This document shows, piece after piece, positions 44,303 through 55,784 of a stretch of 64,000 nucleotides of DNA. The stretch covers positions 966,696 to 1,030,695 of the forward strand of contig PDUO01000014.1 of the NCBI GenBank assembly GCA_003008705.1, written 5' to 3'. A program made the translations under genes and the position numbers. The notes under the pieces are model-generated. The model did not search any database. It saw only the letters and a list, made by a program, of their open reading frames with translations, and was not told the origin of the DNA. This DNA comes from Pezicula radicicola. Taxonomy: Eukaryota > Ascomycota > Leotiomycetes > Helotiales > Dermateaceae. Numbering within the stretch: the stretch's first letter is position 1; each line of letters opens with the position of its first letter.

Positions 44303-44940
44303 CTATCTCAAATCCCCCAAAGGATGCTTCCCAAACTGACTCCTCTCACCCATCTCAATCCCGTCCCTCCCTCTAAACCCCCCCCACTCTAAAACGCATC
44401 CAACCCACTCCCTCAACTCTCCCCTAACCCAATACCCCAATCCTCCAGTTTCCCCATTAATCTCACTAGAGGTTTCGAAAACCTCCTTCAGCCCCAAATC
44501 ATGCCAAGCAGCCTGTCCGGTACTCCCAGCCGTATGTGGTCCGAACCCCCACCGCATCCTCAACAAGCACCGCTTTTCCCGTCCCTTCTCTAGTATCTCC
44601 AGAAACATCAAAAACAGCCCTTTCAGGCAAAACATCAGTAATAACCTGAATAAACGATTCCTTCGTCTTCTCAACTAATTCCGCAAATTGCGGAGGTAAA
44701 CTTTCTTGGGCGTAGGCTTTTTGATTTGACTATATTTGGAGAGATATTTTGGTTGGGGGAAGGGTGTAGGTGTGGGTTTTGCCGGTTGTGTCTGCTAGGA
44801 GGGTTGTGAGGGTTATGTTTGTGGGGCTGGAGGGGCTGGGTTGGTTGGAGGTATCGATTTCGGGGTAGTTGGTGTACCAGACGTAGTTTAGGAGGCGGTT
44901 GGTTGGGTGGAGGGAGTCGTTGGGGCCGGGGATTAGATAG
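44303..44940 (-). pseudogene. 3' remnant of an FAD-dependent monooxygenase
   Basis: On the minus strand an exon opens after a TTACCAG acceptor at 44941 and reads YLIPG, NYVWYTNYP and later LPPQFAELVEKT, the C-terminal half of FAD monooxygenases related to 2,6-dihydroxypyridine 3-monooxygenase. It is broken: a TAG at 44730-44732 stands where the family has Trp, and a frameshift at the C-run 44545-44550 moves the flavin-binding FGPHTAGSTGQAAW segment to another frame. The end, RSQFGKHPL, is typical. The N-terminal GxGxxG half is absent; upstream is a GAG microsatellite and then the HET gene. The Trp-to-TAG change is a G-to-A (C-to-T on the other strand) transition, compatible with RIP. Confidence 0.75.
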
Positions 44941-44987
44941 CTGGTAATGTTAATCCTTGGGTTTGATTTTATGAAGTAAAGTAAAAG

Positions 44988-45012
44988 AAGAGGAGGAGGA
45001 GGAGGAGGAGGA
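44988..45012 (+). repeat. GAG trinucleotide microsatellite
   Basis: About eight GAG/GGA units just upstream (in coding orientation) of the FAD-monooxygenase remnant, near the point where the rest of that gene is missing. Confidence 0.85.
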
Positions 45013-45155
45013 TGGCGGGGAATACGCCTGGCATAATATCGCCTCCTTCATAAATGGCTAAGTAATTTGGATGAAGTGTGACAAGTGTGAAAAGTGTGCC
45101 ATTGAGTGTGCAAGCAGGAGCAACGGATGTCACTTGCCAGTTTTGACGTAACCAA

Positions 45156-47012
45156 TTAGCAAAGCATGAAACTTTCCAAATCTTCAGAATGTGGCTCTTT
45201 GGGAAAAGCCTCTCCATCCATAATACCATGAACATAGCACGGCCCTAAAAGCTTAAAGTTGTCGCCTTCAGCTCTCAATACGAAAGGGATCTTTCCTCCA
45301 CAAAATATCACAATCTGATCCCCAGAACATGTCCCAATTGGTACAAGAGCAAGATATGAGGAGTCGGAAGTCGTACTCATGGTTCTGCCCCATGTATTGG
45401 AAGAGGCTCTCTTGCTGTAAGTATAGGCGACTTCATTTTGGAAAAGGTCTTCCGAAATCTTCTCTAACGAATCGTTTGATCTCAATATTGAGAGCCAAGC
45501 CTCGAAGGTCTCTCGATACTCATCCGGTTTCAATCGGTCATATTGCGCGTTCGCGCCCCAGCATAGAGTGTGTAGAAGAATCTTTGTCATATTTTCTCCT
45601 GTGCAATATGATGACAACGAAAGGGCAAAGCTCGACCATTGGCGCCACAGACGTGCGTATTCGAGGTTCGTATACGTGACGTCAGCCAGATCTTCAAGAG
45701 TGGTCGCAACCTCCCTAATAACATCAACCCTTTTTCCTTTGACCTTTAGCAATTGGTTATCCCCAGATTCCTCATATTGAAAACAAGAATCATTCGCTGT
45801 CGAAAACACCTCTTCCGAGAAATATTTCAGTTGAGTTGTGTCCCAAGACGGCGCCCAACTTGGTAAATTAGGCATTGAGTTGATGTTGCCATAGCAAGTT
45901 GTCAAAATATCCAAATCTTTTATATTCGCCAGTATCGCTCGAGCAGCGTCTGTGTATACTTCTGCAGTCGTTTTGCTATAATCAGGAACCGGAAGAATAT
46001 TCTCCGGATCAGATTCCGGATCACCAAAGAAGCCCAGAATTCCATAGACCTTATCCCGTGGATCTGTAGCTAGACAATTGCGAGTGGTTCCGAGTATTGA
46101 AAAAGCTTTTCGTCCTGGCTCCGTTTTCCGCAGTCCATTGTCGCCATTAATTTCCTCTCTCTTAAGGTAGTTCTTCATGAGAAATTGGGAAAAAGTGGGT
46201 GTTATGAAGTCACAAAGAAACTCGTGTTCCGCAATAGGCTTCCCAGGATGAGTTCTTGCCAATGCATCAATAACCCTGTCCACATTTCCAAAGTGTTTGT
46301 GTTCATCACCACATATCAAAATAGCGCTCTGTGCCAAGGCGAGCTCCTGAACAGCCCATAAGCGCTTCCACCATCGTCGGTTGAATATCTCCCAGAGGCC
46401 TCGCACTGCTGGTGTAAATGCATCGATTCCTTGATTTCGAAAAGCCTTAATGTCCTTGACTACTTCTTGGTAATGTTTCGCTTCTCGCACATTTTGGCCT
46501 AGAGAATGCATCTCCCCAATCTCTGTCGCAAAATCTTGAATGAATACCATTCCAAGATCTGTATGTTGACAAGCCTCCCCAATCCAAATATATACACAAT
46601 ACGCCCTGCTATATAATTGACGCATCATCGGAATCTGCAGGCTCTTTTCGGCATCATTTGACTGATCAATACAAATGGCATCGATCCAAAGGATTTGATA
46701 TAGGCTATCTTGACGTAGTCTCCGAAGAGCGGCCTCGCAATTTCGAGTAATGTTGATATAGGCACCCTTGCATTCTACGCGCTGTGACAAAGCACCGTCC
46801 CCATCCTCTGTACTCCATGTGTAAGAGAGTGCAGCGAATTTCAAATCTGTATCTAGAGGGACCTCGATCACCGAGATACAGATTGGCGCATCATGTGTTT
46901 CTGCAGGGTACAAGGACAAAATTCGTATTGAGTCGAGGCGTTTTAGGGGAATGTACTTGTACTCCTCAAGACACGGAGCAGCTGGAGGAGTTGCAGAATC
47001 CTCAGTGACCAT
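45156..47012 (-). CDS. HET-domain protein (heterokaryon-incompatibility type)
   Basis: Intronless, 618 residues from ATG 47012; the frame is open further upstream but only from a GTG. The HET domain occupies about residues 55-215 with its three conserved blocks: AALSYTWS, ILWIDAICIDQ and SRAYCVYIWIGE. After it come WWKRLWAVQELALA, DPRDKVYGILGF and LPSWAPSWD, the standard order for this large fungal family. Such proteins can trigger cell death when cells of different genotype fuse, though most family members are uncharacterised. No NACHT or WD40 part is present, so it is the short stand-alone type. It sits beside a pseudogene and AT-rich desert, a common setting for these variable genes. Confidence 0.9.
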   Translation of the reverse strand: MVTEDSATPPAAPCLEEYKYIPLKRLDSIRILSLYPAETHDAPICISVIEVPLDTDLKFAALSYTWSTEDGDGALSQRVECKGAYINITRNCEAALRRLRQDSLYQILWIDAICIDQSNDAEKSLQIPMMRQLYSRAYCVYIWIGEACQHTDLGMVFIQDFATEIGEMHSLGQNVREAKHYQEVVKDIKAFRNQGIDAFTPAVRGLWEIFNRRWWKRLWAVQELALAQSAILICGDEHKHFGNVDRVIDALARTHPGKPIAEHEFLCDFITPTFSQFLMKNYLKREEINGDNGLRKTEPGRKAFSILGTTRNCLATDPRDKVYGILGFFGDPESDPENILPVPDYSKTTAEVYTDAARAILANIKDLDILTTCYGNINSMPNLPSWAPSWDTTQLKYFSEEVFSTANDSCFQYEESGDNQLLKVKGKRVDVIREVATTLEDLADVTYTNLEYARLWRQWSSFALSLSSYCTGENMTKILLHTLCWGANAQYDRLKPDEYRETFEAWLSILRSNDSLEKISEDLFQNEVAYTYSKRASSNTWGRTMSTTSDSSYLALVPIGTCSGDQIVIFCGGKIPFVLRAEGDNFKLLGPCYVHGIMDGEAFPKEPHSEDLESFMLC

Positions 47013-50000
47013 GATTGATGGTGCAGTTAAGACTCGTTCAATCAAGCACAACCCAACTTTCTTGAAAACGTGTCTGTGGCTAGACCTAGTCGCTTCAAAT
47101 AATGGGCCTATATGTAGGTACCGCCGTATCAACAGTCTCTTAGTCTCTCGGGTCGACCCGCGCAGACTTCGCCAGTAGGCTACAGTCAGCCAGCTAGCCG
47201 CTGTAAAGTGAAATACTGGCACTGGTATATTTTCTAGTTGCCGAGGTAGCCGAAAAACAAGGATAGAAGCATAGGCATTTTGGTAGTACGGCAGCGACTT
47301 GTGCTAGGAACTCGGTGCTATCAATTTACGTATTGAAGCGAAGAGTCGTCTGAGGTGGTGGTGTCTGAGGAGGAAAAGAATGACTAAGCAAGAGCTAGTC
47401 CTGCCAAGCAGCTCACCTGACTGGATGTATGTATCCCTCCTTACACTTCAATATTTACATCAAAGATGTAGACAACAAAAATTAGGAAGTCTAAGATATA
47501 ATTTTCAATTTTAGTTAGAACGCTTTTTTATTAAAACCAAGTAAAAGCGTACAAAGCCACGAGAGCGTGACTGTTACCTAATTTCACATGACTATGAGCG
47601 TCCATGTCGCAGGTCTGCGGAGGGAGCTTATTTTCCCCTCCATGATACACGCTCCCCCTGCACTTCTGCTTTTCTGCTTTTCTCCAGAGTTATTCTGCGT
47701 TCACGAGTCTCCTTTCAATTCAAGCCCAATATTGTAAACAAATCCTCTGTTTGTGACCTCAACAATAACAGTAGCTAACATCTTCAGACTCGATTTCTTA
47801 GCAAAGACTTTCTAAAAAATCTTCCTCAATGTAAGAAGATTTCGACAGACGAAATTTCCAGTCAACGAAATCAACTGTGCTGAGCCACCACGTGAACGAG
47901 AGACCCTGAAAAACGGCAACCTTCGCTCAGATGAACCCGAGGAGCCGCAAAATGTGGGCAAGTTCTCTATTGGACAACTTGATCGCTCCGCGAGATCGCT
48001 GCAGCGTGAGCCCAGCAAGACAAGAACAAAATTTTCAGAATTATGATGTGCAACAAAACAATGTGGACAACGACTTTGTCATGTGAGATGCGTCATCATC
48101 ACCTGCTACGTATCAGGTGATTTTTTGGGTATGGTAGGTAAAGGATTGAGTGCTTTCGTCACTAGAATTAAGTTCGAGGAATAGCTAATTATCGTAATGG
48201 CTTTAGAATGGATTTAGATACACTTCTGTTGTTAAAGGGTCAGAGAATGGGAAAGTCAAAGTTGACATTGAATCCTTCGCTTAAAAAGGCTGTGGCGATG
48301 CCTCTTTTACTTGTTCGACGGGTTGTGCTATCTCAATGATTAGGACTAATTTGGTGAGAGGTCTATGAAAGTATTGATTTTATCAAAAATTTATCTATCT
48401 AGTATATTCTAGTGAACTTAATTTTGTTAAAAAGTCAGGTTGTTTTTTAAAGAGTCAAAGTTCAGCCTTACTAGATAACAGCGCCGGAGTCTACGAAGTG
48501 CGAAATTCTAGTAGATTTCTAAAATGGGTACCATTATAACACAGCAAAGATTGCCCGCTTTAAAGATAAATACTATTGGTTCTATCATGTGGAACGTCTT
48601 CATAGAACGCAGGACGCCGCTGCCGTTGTACCGCTATCCTCACAGTTATCAGTCGTATTATTCAGAAGCTCCATGGGATGACCATTTCTCTAGAAAACGT
48701 CCCCAACGAACTATTGGAAGTTCTCGCAGGAAATTCAATGTTCGAGGACAATACTTAGAGAATAAGAAAAGCGGTTGATTTTTTGTCAAGTGGGAGGTTG
48801 TTGCCATTGTGATTTAGTAACCTTTGTCTATTGATTAGTGTTTGAAAATATAGAATATGCACTTAGAGTTTAACTGTAAAATACTCAAATATATGATGCA
48901 TACCCTACAATAATAATCGTTGATAGATAGTCCCTAACGCTCCCGAATGGATTTAGAGGATTTTGAGGTGGTTAATTGCCTCTCTAGTATTCCTTCCGAT
49001 TAGATAATGTGATACAGGGACATACGTATTGTAACTTAACTTCTTGGGTTGGACTGTATATAGCTAAATCTCTGCCGAGACCCCGATTTGATTTTCAACA
49101 TTTATTGGTGATACCTGAGTATTACTTATTAGTAGAGGGTTTTAGTACATTTTTTCAATGTAGAATAGGCCCACAACCTTCCTTTGTAGGCTTAGAGGAT
49201 GTATAACTATATAATGATTGCACAAAATAGCCTACACTGGCTTACCTCTACGCCATATGTAATATAGACGGCTACAATTCTTTTTTTTGCAGAAAGCTCT
49301 ACAAGGGCCTTAATTAATATAGTAAATAAACAGGGCTATTATTATAGAAACTCGCTAAATGTAGAAATAATATAGCTAGCCAAGCCTTATAATTAGTCTT
49401 TAAAAGACAAAGCGCCTCTCTTCCTTAAGGCTAGGTAAGGGCTGCCTTAAAGTGCACAAATCTCTTCCCCCGCCCTGTAGGGTATACTATTAGATTTGTA
49501 GGACCCTATTCTACATTTTAAAAAAATGTACTGAAACCCTCTAGTAGTTGCTATTCTTTTGTACAGATGAGGTTGCTAGAATACCGTGTATATCGAGTCC
49601 TTTTTCTTCTGCGTATTACAACTACCTGAAATTCTTGGCTAATAAGACCAACGATGACGGCTGTGCTGCCAGGACTTACCTCGAGGTAATCATCATCTTC
49701 TTCTTAAAGCTGTGAGGCTGAGTAATGACTCTAGGACCACCTGGGTCCAATCTTCAATACCTTGCACTTAGAGGAAAATCAAGTTGGTATAAGGGTGTCA
49801 TTCCGCCTTTTGTTAGAAACATTCAGTTCTTGTATGGTAAAGTTTTGGGCAACATTATATAGAAGGTTAATCCCGTACACGTCGTTGAATGCTCATTAAA
49901 CAAACGTAATGGATGACTGGAGCTCACCTCGTTGCAGGACTCACACAGACTCACCTCTAACAACCTCTTCCAGTCGGCAAATCGGGAAAAGAACATAACT

Positions 50001-51449
50001 ATGCACGATAAGGAATTCATAAAAAAAACTAACTGCCAAGAAATATCCAATCCACAGCATTCATCATGTCAATATACAGAGGTAGAAAAGTGTTATCCGG
50101 CAATTAACGGCATTGCCAGCTATACAAACAGATCCATATCTCTGCATGACAAAAGCTCCCCGAGATCTAAGTTCTAATATACCGTTCTCTGTGGCATTAT
50201 GGCTCCGCACTACCGTAGCTTAGTTCGGAACGGACTTACGGAGGTATTCTATTCTTTATATTTGCAACGTTGCGATGTACCGTATAGCGCAAGAATACAT
50301 GACACACTTAAGAATTTTTGGTAGCGAAATAGCAAAAAGCTTTCATCTTCTCAATCTATACTCCGTCTCTCAGTAAAGATCTTCCCCCCCCTTTTTTTGC
50401 TCCACTACTTATCTGTAAGTATTCAAATAATAACCTAGAAATGAGCTAAATGGGGTAAACTATTAATTGGCCAAGACTTTATTATTGCTTGCTGGTGCTT
50501 GTAGGATTTTTAAGCTTTGGAGCTCACTATCTCCGTATGTACGAAAAAGCTTTGGTTTTTTTGTTTGTTTGTTTGTGGTTCTGTTCATAGTTCATCCGAA
50601 GTTCTACAAGAAGGATTCGGGGAACCTTTTTTTTTGGTTTGGTTTGGTAAAGGATGTGGGTATTGGGTCTAGGTAGAAGTGGATGGACAAAAAGTGATGT
50701 ACAGTAAGGCTGAGTCGAAGGTGGTCCCGAGATTTGTATCTCAATTTCTGGATTGTTAGGACGTAGGTGTAGGTGGTGGATCTTGAATGTGTTTGTTGAT
50801 TGTAAGCTCGGGGATTTTCTTTTTTAATTCCCCGTATCGTGTACCTCCCTCCGTAGGATGAAAACGTGTATCTTGAGAAAATTGTTTAGCGAGATCTGGA
50901 AATGGATTTTTGAGAGGTATGACTTAACTTGAGATTTTCTTTCTATCTAAATTCTTCGCGAAAGCAAAGAATTCGGGGTTTTATTTATATTTCAACTCAT
51001 CTTTGATGTACAGATGAACCATTAATTGAGTTTCTTGACAACTCTTGATTCCCATCTTCCCGGTATCGGTTTACTCTTTTCCTTTGCCAAGGAACGGGCC
51101 GCGTATTGTTCTCCATCACCAATGCACAACCTAGTCAAACGGAGTCAAACGGACTCAACGGGCCCCCACGAATCCGAAAGCGATCCACGATGCTGAAAAG
51201 TTCGGTGGGCAACCGATACTTATCCACAATATATACATTATTGGTCCTTGGCATGCCGAATCCCACTGCGTACCCTATTGAGTACCCTCTTGACTACCGT
51301 TAGCAGTAATTCCAGGCGGCAATATGTTGAATTGTGAATTTTTTTTAATCGTTCACCAGGTCGGTAGGAGGTAGGTATATATACCCTACGAGAGTTGTTT
51401 TGAGAAAGTTTTCTTCAGCCAGAAGTTGAGAAATACTCATTCGTTCAAT
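47013..51449. other. Gene desert with AT-rich tracts
   Basis: No convincing gene in 4.4 kb. Open frames (for example 48524-48778, 84 codons) are short and unmatched. The stretch 48800-49560 is AT-rich and contains a 40-bp inverted repeat. 50384-50398 is a C8 T7 run. From about 51360 the sequence is the promoter of the tyrosinase gene, with a TATATATA-like element at 51376-51383, about 70 bases before the ATG. Confidence 0.5.
49131..49545. repeat. Long inverted repeat, possible MITE or foldback element
   Basis: AGTAGAGGGTTTTAGTACAT and the following bases at 49131-49169 reappear as a reverse complement at 49505-49545 with only a few mismatches. The arms of about 40 bp enclose some 335 bp of AT-rich DNA with no open frame. 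The arms end in similar GTAGAATAGG. No clear target-site duplication was found by eye. Confidence 0.6.
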
Positions 51450-52691
51450 ATGTTCTCTTCTCCCAGAGCGCTTTTATTAGCTCTCGCCACGGCAACCACA
51501 CTCGTTACTGCTCAGACAAGTAATTATACTTGTCAAGCACAGAGTCAGCGTAAAGCATGGTGAGTTTGTTCAACGATTTTTTTATCTTATCTTGAAACTG
51601 ATTTGTTATTATAGGCACAACTTGTCTGATTCTGAGAAATCGGCATACATCGAGGCTGAACTTTGTCTCATGTCCCTACCACCAAAGATGAACTTTACTG
51701 GCCCTCAGAATCGATTCGAAGAATTCATGTATGTTCACATTGATCAAACCAATGTTGTTCATGATGTTGTACGTATTGGGATCGAGTTGTATTCGTAAAC
51801 TTGCGGAGAGCTAATGCCGTGTTTAGGGAGGATTCCTTCCTTGGCATCGTCTGTACATGTGGGCTCACGAGAACGCTCTCCAAACCGAGTGCGGCTATAA
51901 TGGTACCCAGCCATATTGGGACGAGACTCGAGATGTAGGAAATATGTCTGCGTCAGTTGTTTTCGACCCCGTCACTGGATTTGGAGGAAATGGCACTGGA
52001 AGTGATGGTACGTATCAACCTTAGCACTGAACTTTGCTTTTTGAGAGAGAATCTTTACTGACTTTGATATTCCTTGAAGGTTGCATCACTGATGGTCCTT
52101 TCGCAAATATGTCTATTCATCTCGGTCCCGTCTATGCAATTGACGAAGCCGGTCACTGCCTCAGTCGTAACTTCAACGAGACGGCTTTCGATACTATCAT
52201 CCAGGCTAACGTCGACGCTTGCATGGCTATGCAGAATTACTCGAGCGCATACCAGTGTTGGAAGTCAAAGCCGCATACTTCTGCGCACTTGGGAATGGGT
52301 TTGAATGGTATCATGTACGACGTGACATGTAGTCCAGGAGGTACATCTATCCTCTATACCCATCAATTTTCAACAGCGTTGACTAACATTGATAGATCCC
52401 CTCTTCTACCTACACCACACCAATCTAGATCGTCTATGGTGGGAATGGCAAGAGTTGAATATCTCATCCCGTATCTTTGATATGACGGGACAGAATGTTC
52501 CAAGCTTGAGCTTCTTCACCTTGAATGGCTTGTACAATGTCACCGATGCTATTCTTGACTATGATGGAGACCCAGGAAACGTTACTACCCTTAACCACAC
52601 ACTCAACTTTGTTGGTGTTATTCCTAATGCCACTGTTGGTGATGTTATGGATATCCGTGGTGGTTCTTTATTGTGCTACGAGTATGTGTAA
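51450..52691 (+). CDS. Secreted tyrosinase-family copper oxidase
   Basis: Exons 51450-51559, 51615-51768, 51827-52007, 52080-52340, 52396-52691; 333 residues, frame closed. MFSSPRALLLALATATTLVT is a good signal peptide, cleaved near AQTSN. Copper site A: His residues in YVHIDQ, VVHDVGG and LPWHRLYMW. Site B: His in KPHTSAHLG and in DPLFYLHHTNLDRLWWEW. All six expected copper ligands appear present. The protein lacks the C-terminal shielding domain of large fungal tyrosinases, so it belongs to the short secreted group. It oxidises phenols to quinones, with roles in pigment or phenolic turnover. Several N-x-S/T sites (NYT, NMS, NVT, NHT) fit secretion. A TATA-like box lies close upstream. Confidence 0.92.
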
Positions 52692-53851
52692 AGGGTTTAA
52701 CAAGCTGTGTGCTTTGTAGACTGAGGCTTAAGGATCAGGATCTCGGTGTTTGGAAACGTGATTGAAGAGATCGTGGAGGCGATGATGGGTTCTTGTAAAT
52801 ATTTATCAGGATGAACCCTAATGGTCCCTGAGAAAATTTCAGTATATATTCCTTGTTCTTAAGAAACGTACCATGTTGTTTGGAATTCCGAAACTGGAAC
52901 GAATCGCTTAATAAAACAACGATGAATTGTATGCAAAATACAGTTAGCTTCCAAAGAGTACGAAGAACTCGTTCTGTTGAAAAGCATAAGTAGCGAACTT
53001 TGAATGTCTTAAAATAAAACCTAGCACCATTTATTTTGATGGAGACGAGAATTGAGATGTATTTAAGCGAGTAATAAGAGAAGGGGGAAGGTGCATAACA
53101 AAAGTCCCTTGAAAACTCGGGCTAGGTAATATCTGAGCAGGGGAGTCATTCGCAGCGTATTAAAACAGCATCACAAGCCAAAGACAGAAAGAAAGAAGGA
53201 CAGAAGGGCCTCTTTAACAACCGGCTCAGCCTTGCGATCTTCAAGAGGGATTATCCTAACGCCAACACTACTAACAATATTTCCCAACTCAATTTTCCAA
53301 TGCGTGCGACTTATTCGATAAGGGGGAGACGCCAAGTTTCTCAATATCTTCCGAGTCGAAGTTTCAACACAACTCTAAGTTTTGATGTTCAGCCAAGACC
53401 ATCAAACCGTCATTGTGATGAGCGAAGGAAGCTTGGTCCCAAGTGCTTGTCATCAACTATCGTCTCAGCCTAGGGCGGCTCATGCTCATGCAATCCAATT
53501 GGTAGGTTCCTATGACTGCGAAAAGACTTTTCTCATGAATACTTCACAAGCACTGAGTCGTCACCTTTGTGATCCTAAGGTCTGCCAATTGCTTCGCTTG
53601 TTTGCATTTCATTTGCGTATACGGGGCCTTCTCTTGTAAGTCTTGTGGCATTGCGCCTCCTCTGGGAAGCTCAAATATACTTTTTAGTAGCATGAAGAAC
53701 TATATATTTCCACTCCAGCCGTCTCAACTTTTTTCTCTTTCTTTCTTATCAACATCGTCATCTCATTGGAAGTCATCATCAATCAAAAAAACTACCAAAA
53801 TTTCCAAAACATCCTAAACCTACAACCAGACCAACTAAATAATCCCTCAAA
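52692..53851. other. Intergenic
   Basis: No supported gene. Frames at 53382-53639 and 53569-53817 are short and of arbitrary composition. The last 150 bases are an A/C-rich leader before ATG 53852. Confidence 0.45.
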
Positions 53852-54067
53852 ATGCACGCCGCAACCCTCACTACCCTCATCATCACCATCATCTCATTCG
53901 CCAACGCAGGCGCTGTTGTAAATACCCCCAACCTTATCCCCCCATTCCTCAAGCTCAACCCAGCTAACCAACTACCGCATAGCTCCCCCGCGATTCAGCA
54001 GACGTCATCGTCGCAAAGTCGGCACCAGAAGTCGCCAGATCAGATGTTAAGGAGAGGGATGCGCTGA
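53852..54067 (+). CDS. Possible small secreted protein
   Basis: 71 codons starting MHAATLTTLIITIISFANAG, which has the hydrophobic core and small residues of a signal peptide. The remaining 50 residues are polar, rich in S, Q and P, end in a basic RRGMR, and hold no cysteine, so it is not a typical cysteine-rich effector. An A/C-rich leader ending CCTCAAAATG gives a good fungal start context. No neighbour supports a function. The signal-like start could be a side effect of the A/C-rich composition, which favours T, I, L and N codons. Confidence 0.4.
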   Translation: MHAATLTTLIITIISFANAGAVVNTPNLIPPFLKLNPANQLPHSSPAIQQTSSSQSRHQKSPDQMLRRGMR

Positions 54068-54176
54068 CTCCCGTATACATCGATTGTATAGAAAATGAAT
54101 GTTAGGGACGAGGCTAGTTTGGGGTTCCTAGAGGATTATCCCTACTTGAATCGACACTGGGAGGATTCTGTAATTT

Positions 54177-54238
54177 ATCGTCCAAATTCAAATGAATTCC
54201 AAATGAATTCGATCGAATTCAAATGAACTTTGGACGAT
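54177..54238. repeat. 62-bp imperfect palindrome
   Basis: ATCGTCCAAA at 54177-54186 pairs with TTTGGACGAT at 54229-54238. Inside are repeated AAATGAATTC units and a perfect 16-bp palindrome GAATTCGATCGAATTC at 54205-54220. It lies between the possible small secreted gene and the M50 protease gene and could be a terminator hairpin, a regulatory site or an insertion scar. Confidence 0.6.
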
Positions 54239-54320
54239 ATGCAACAAAGTCCTGATTGAGATGAAATTCACGTGAGAGTAGTTAAATCCTTGCGCCACTG
54301 TCTTGGCACAGTTCGTTGCG

Positions 54321-54350
54321 TGGCAGGTCGTGGCAGGTCGTGGCAGGTTT
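54321..54350 (+). repeat. Three-copy 10-bp tandem repeat
   Basis: TGGCAGGTCG repeated twice exactly, with a third copy TGGCAGGTTT, about 400 bases upstream of the M50 protease ATG. Short and possibly regulatory. Confidence 0.75.
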
Positions 54351-54753
54351 ACTAATCCCTGTACGGAATGGCCGATTTTAATCTTGAACAATTCGAAGAA
54401 AAAAAGCTCCTTTTTCTTAATTACCTAGAAAATCTAGAATACCACTCCTGCCTCTTAATATGTTTTTATAATTTATAAAAAAGCCATGTATGCTTGTGTT
54501 GTGTTGTTGAGTCCAAGTACCGATGAGGCTCAAAGATGCTAAAAATAGCAAAGATTCAGCCACCTCCATAGCGAATGGAGGCGGAGCAGTGGTATGAAAC
54601 GCGTCGCGCAGGCTGGTGGCAGCTGCCATCCATATTTGAAGTCACTGACAGTCGCTGTCGCAACTTCTTACAACATCCACACATAATCATCAAGAGCCGA
54701 ATCCTTACATTAATCCTAACTTTCTACCTACACCTGACTGATTATTCCCAGTC

Positions 54754-55784
54754 ATGGCTCCCGTTTATGCAACCCCTTCCTCGAGCCACCTGGCTGTCCT
54801 TCGCTCGCTCTTCGCCGATCTCAAAGCAGAGCCAGTACTGCGCAGAGCTGTTGTCGAGTCAGCTTCTCATCTTTCACGTCGTGGTCTGAGTGTGAATCAC
54901 ACCCAAGGAGTAACTCTTGGTGTTATTCTGGCCTATGCTGTGGTCATTGCGCTGCTGTGGAACTTACCCTATGTTCGCTGGTCGTTGTGGCCCTTCAAGG
55001 TGAGTGCCAAGTCTTGGACATGTCTCTGGACACGTGACTAATCACTGCAACAGATGCTCACTATTGCCTTCCACGAGTTCGGCCATGCCTTGGCTGCATG
55101 CTGTACAGGTGGTCGTGTCAAGTCCATCTCTCTTAACCCAAGAGAGGGTGGAGTAACGCACATGCAAGGTGGACTGAGTGCCGTAACGCTCCCAGCTGGC
55201 TATCTTGGCTCTTCACTTATTGGCGCACTCCTTATTTTCTGCGGTTTCAACATTGTTGCGAGCAAGATTGCCAGTATCGTCTTGGGTGTCTGCTTTCTTC
55301 TTACGCTTTGGTGGGCTCGGAGAGATCCACTTACCATTGGTACCGTCCTCGCCGCTGTTGGATTACTCGTTGCTTGCTGGTTCATTGACCATGCCGAGCC
55401 GCTAAGATTTGTGGTCGTAAGTCTATACTCCGTTCCCAAGAGCTAAGGGAGATGAGCTAACATGATGGACAGCTCTTCATCGGTGTCATGTCTGCGCTTT
55501 ATTCCGTCTGGGACATTGTAAGATTCCCTCAACTCTCCTTTCATATTTCTCTGCGCTGACCACAATTTAATTAGTGCGACGATCTCATCTTACGAAAAGT
55601 AAACGAGTCTGATGCCAGTGTCTTTGCCCAACGATATGGAGGTTCCTCGCAATGCTGGGGTGTCTTCTGGGCTTTCATCTCCCTGTGTTTCATGGCTGCG
55701 AGCATGGTTGCTGGAATTGCAGCGTTTCCTGAATCGTTCAGCGAACAAGAGACCGACTCCGAGAAATTTATTCCTACTCGATGA
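54754..55784 (+). CDS. M50B-type membrane metalloprotease
   Basis: Exons 54754-54999, 55054-55416, 55473-55517, 55575-55784; 287 residues, frame closed. The zinc motif HEFGH is at residues 89-93 just after a membrane segment (MLTIAFHEFGHALAA), followed by the family signature LPAGYLGSSLIGALL and further hydrophobic segments, giving about six membrane spans. Proteins of this M50B-like group are small, conserved in fungi and plants, and poorly characterised; an intramembrane protease role is inferred from the motif. The third catalytic Asp of classical site-2 proteases is possibly the Asp of WARRDP. Four exons, each boundary supported by consensus splice sites. The 55800-56250 stretch downstream holds no gene. 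Confidence 0.88.

Noticed and set aside
48524..48778. 84-codon frame in the desert after the HET gene
   Set aside because: Isolated, unmatched, no leader or downstream signals.
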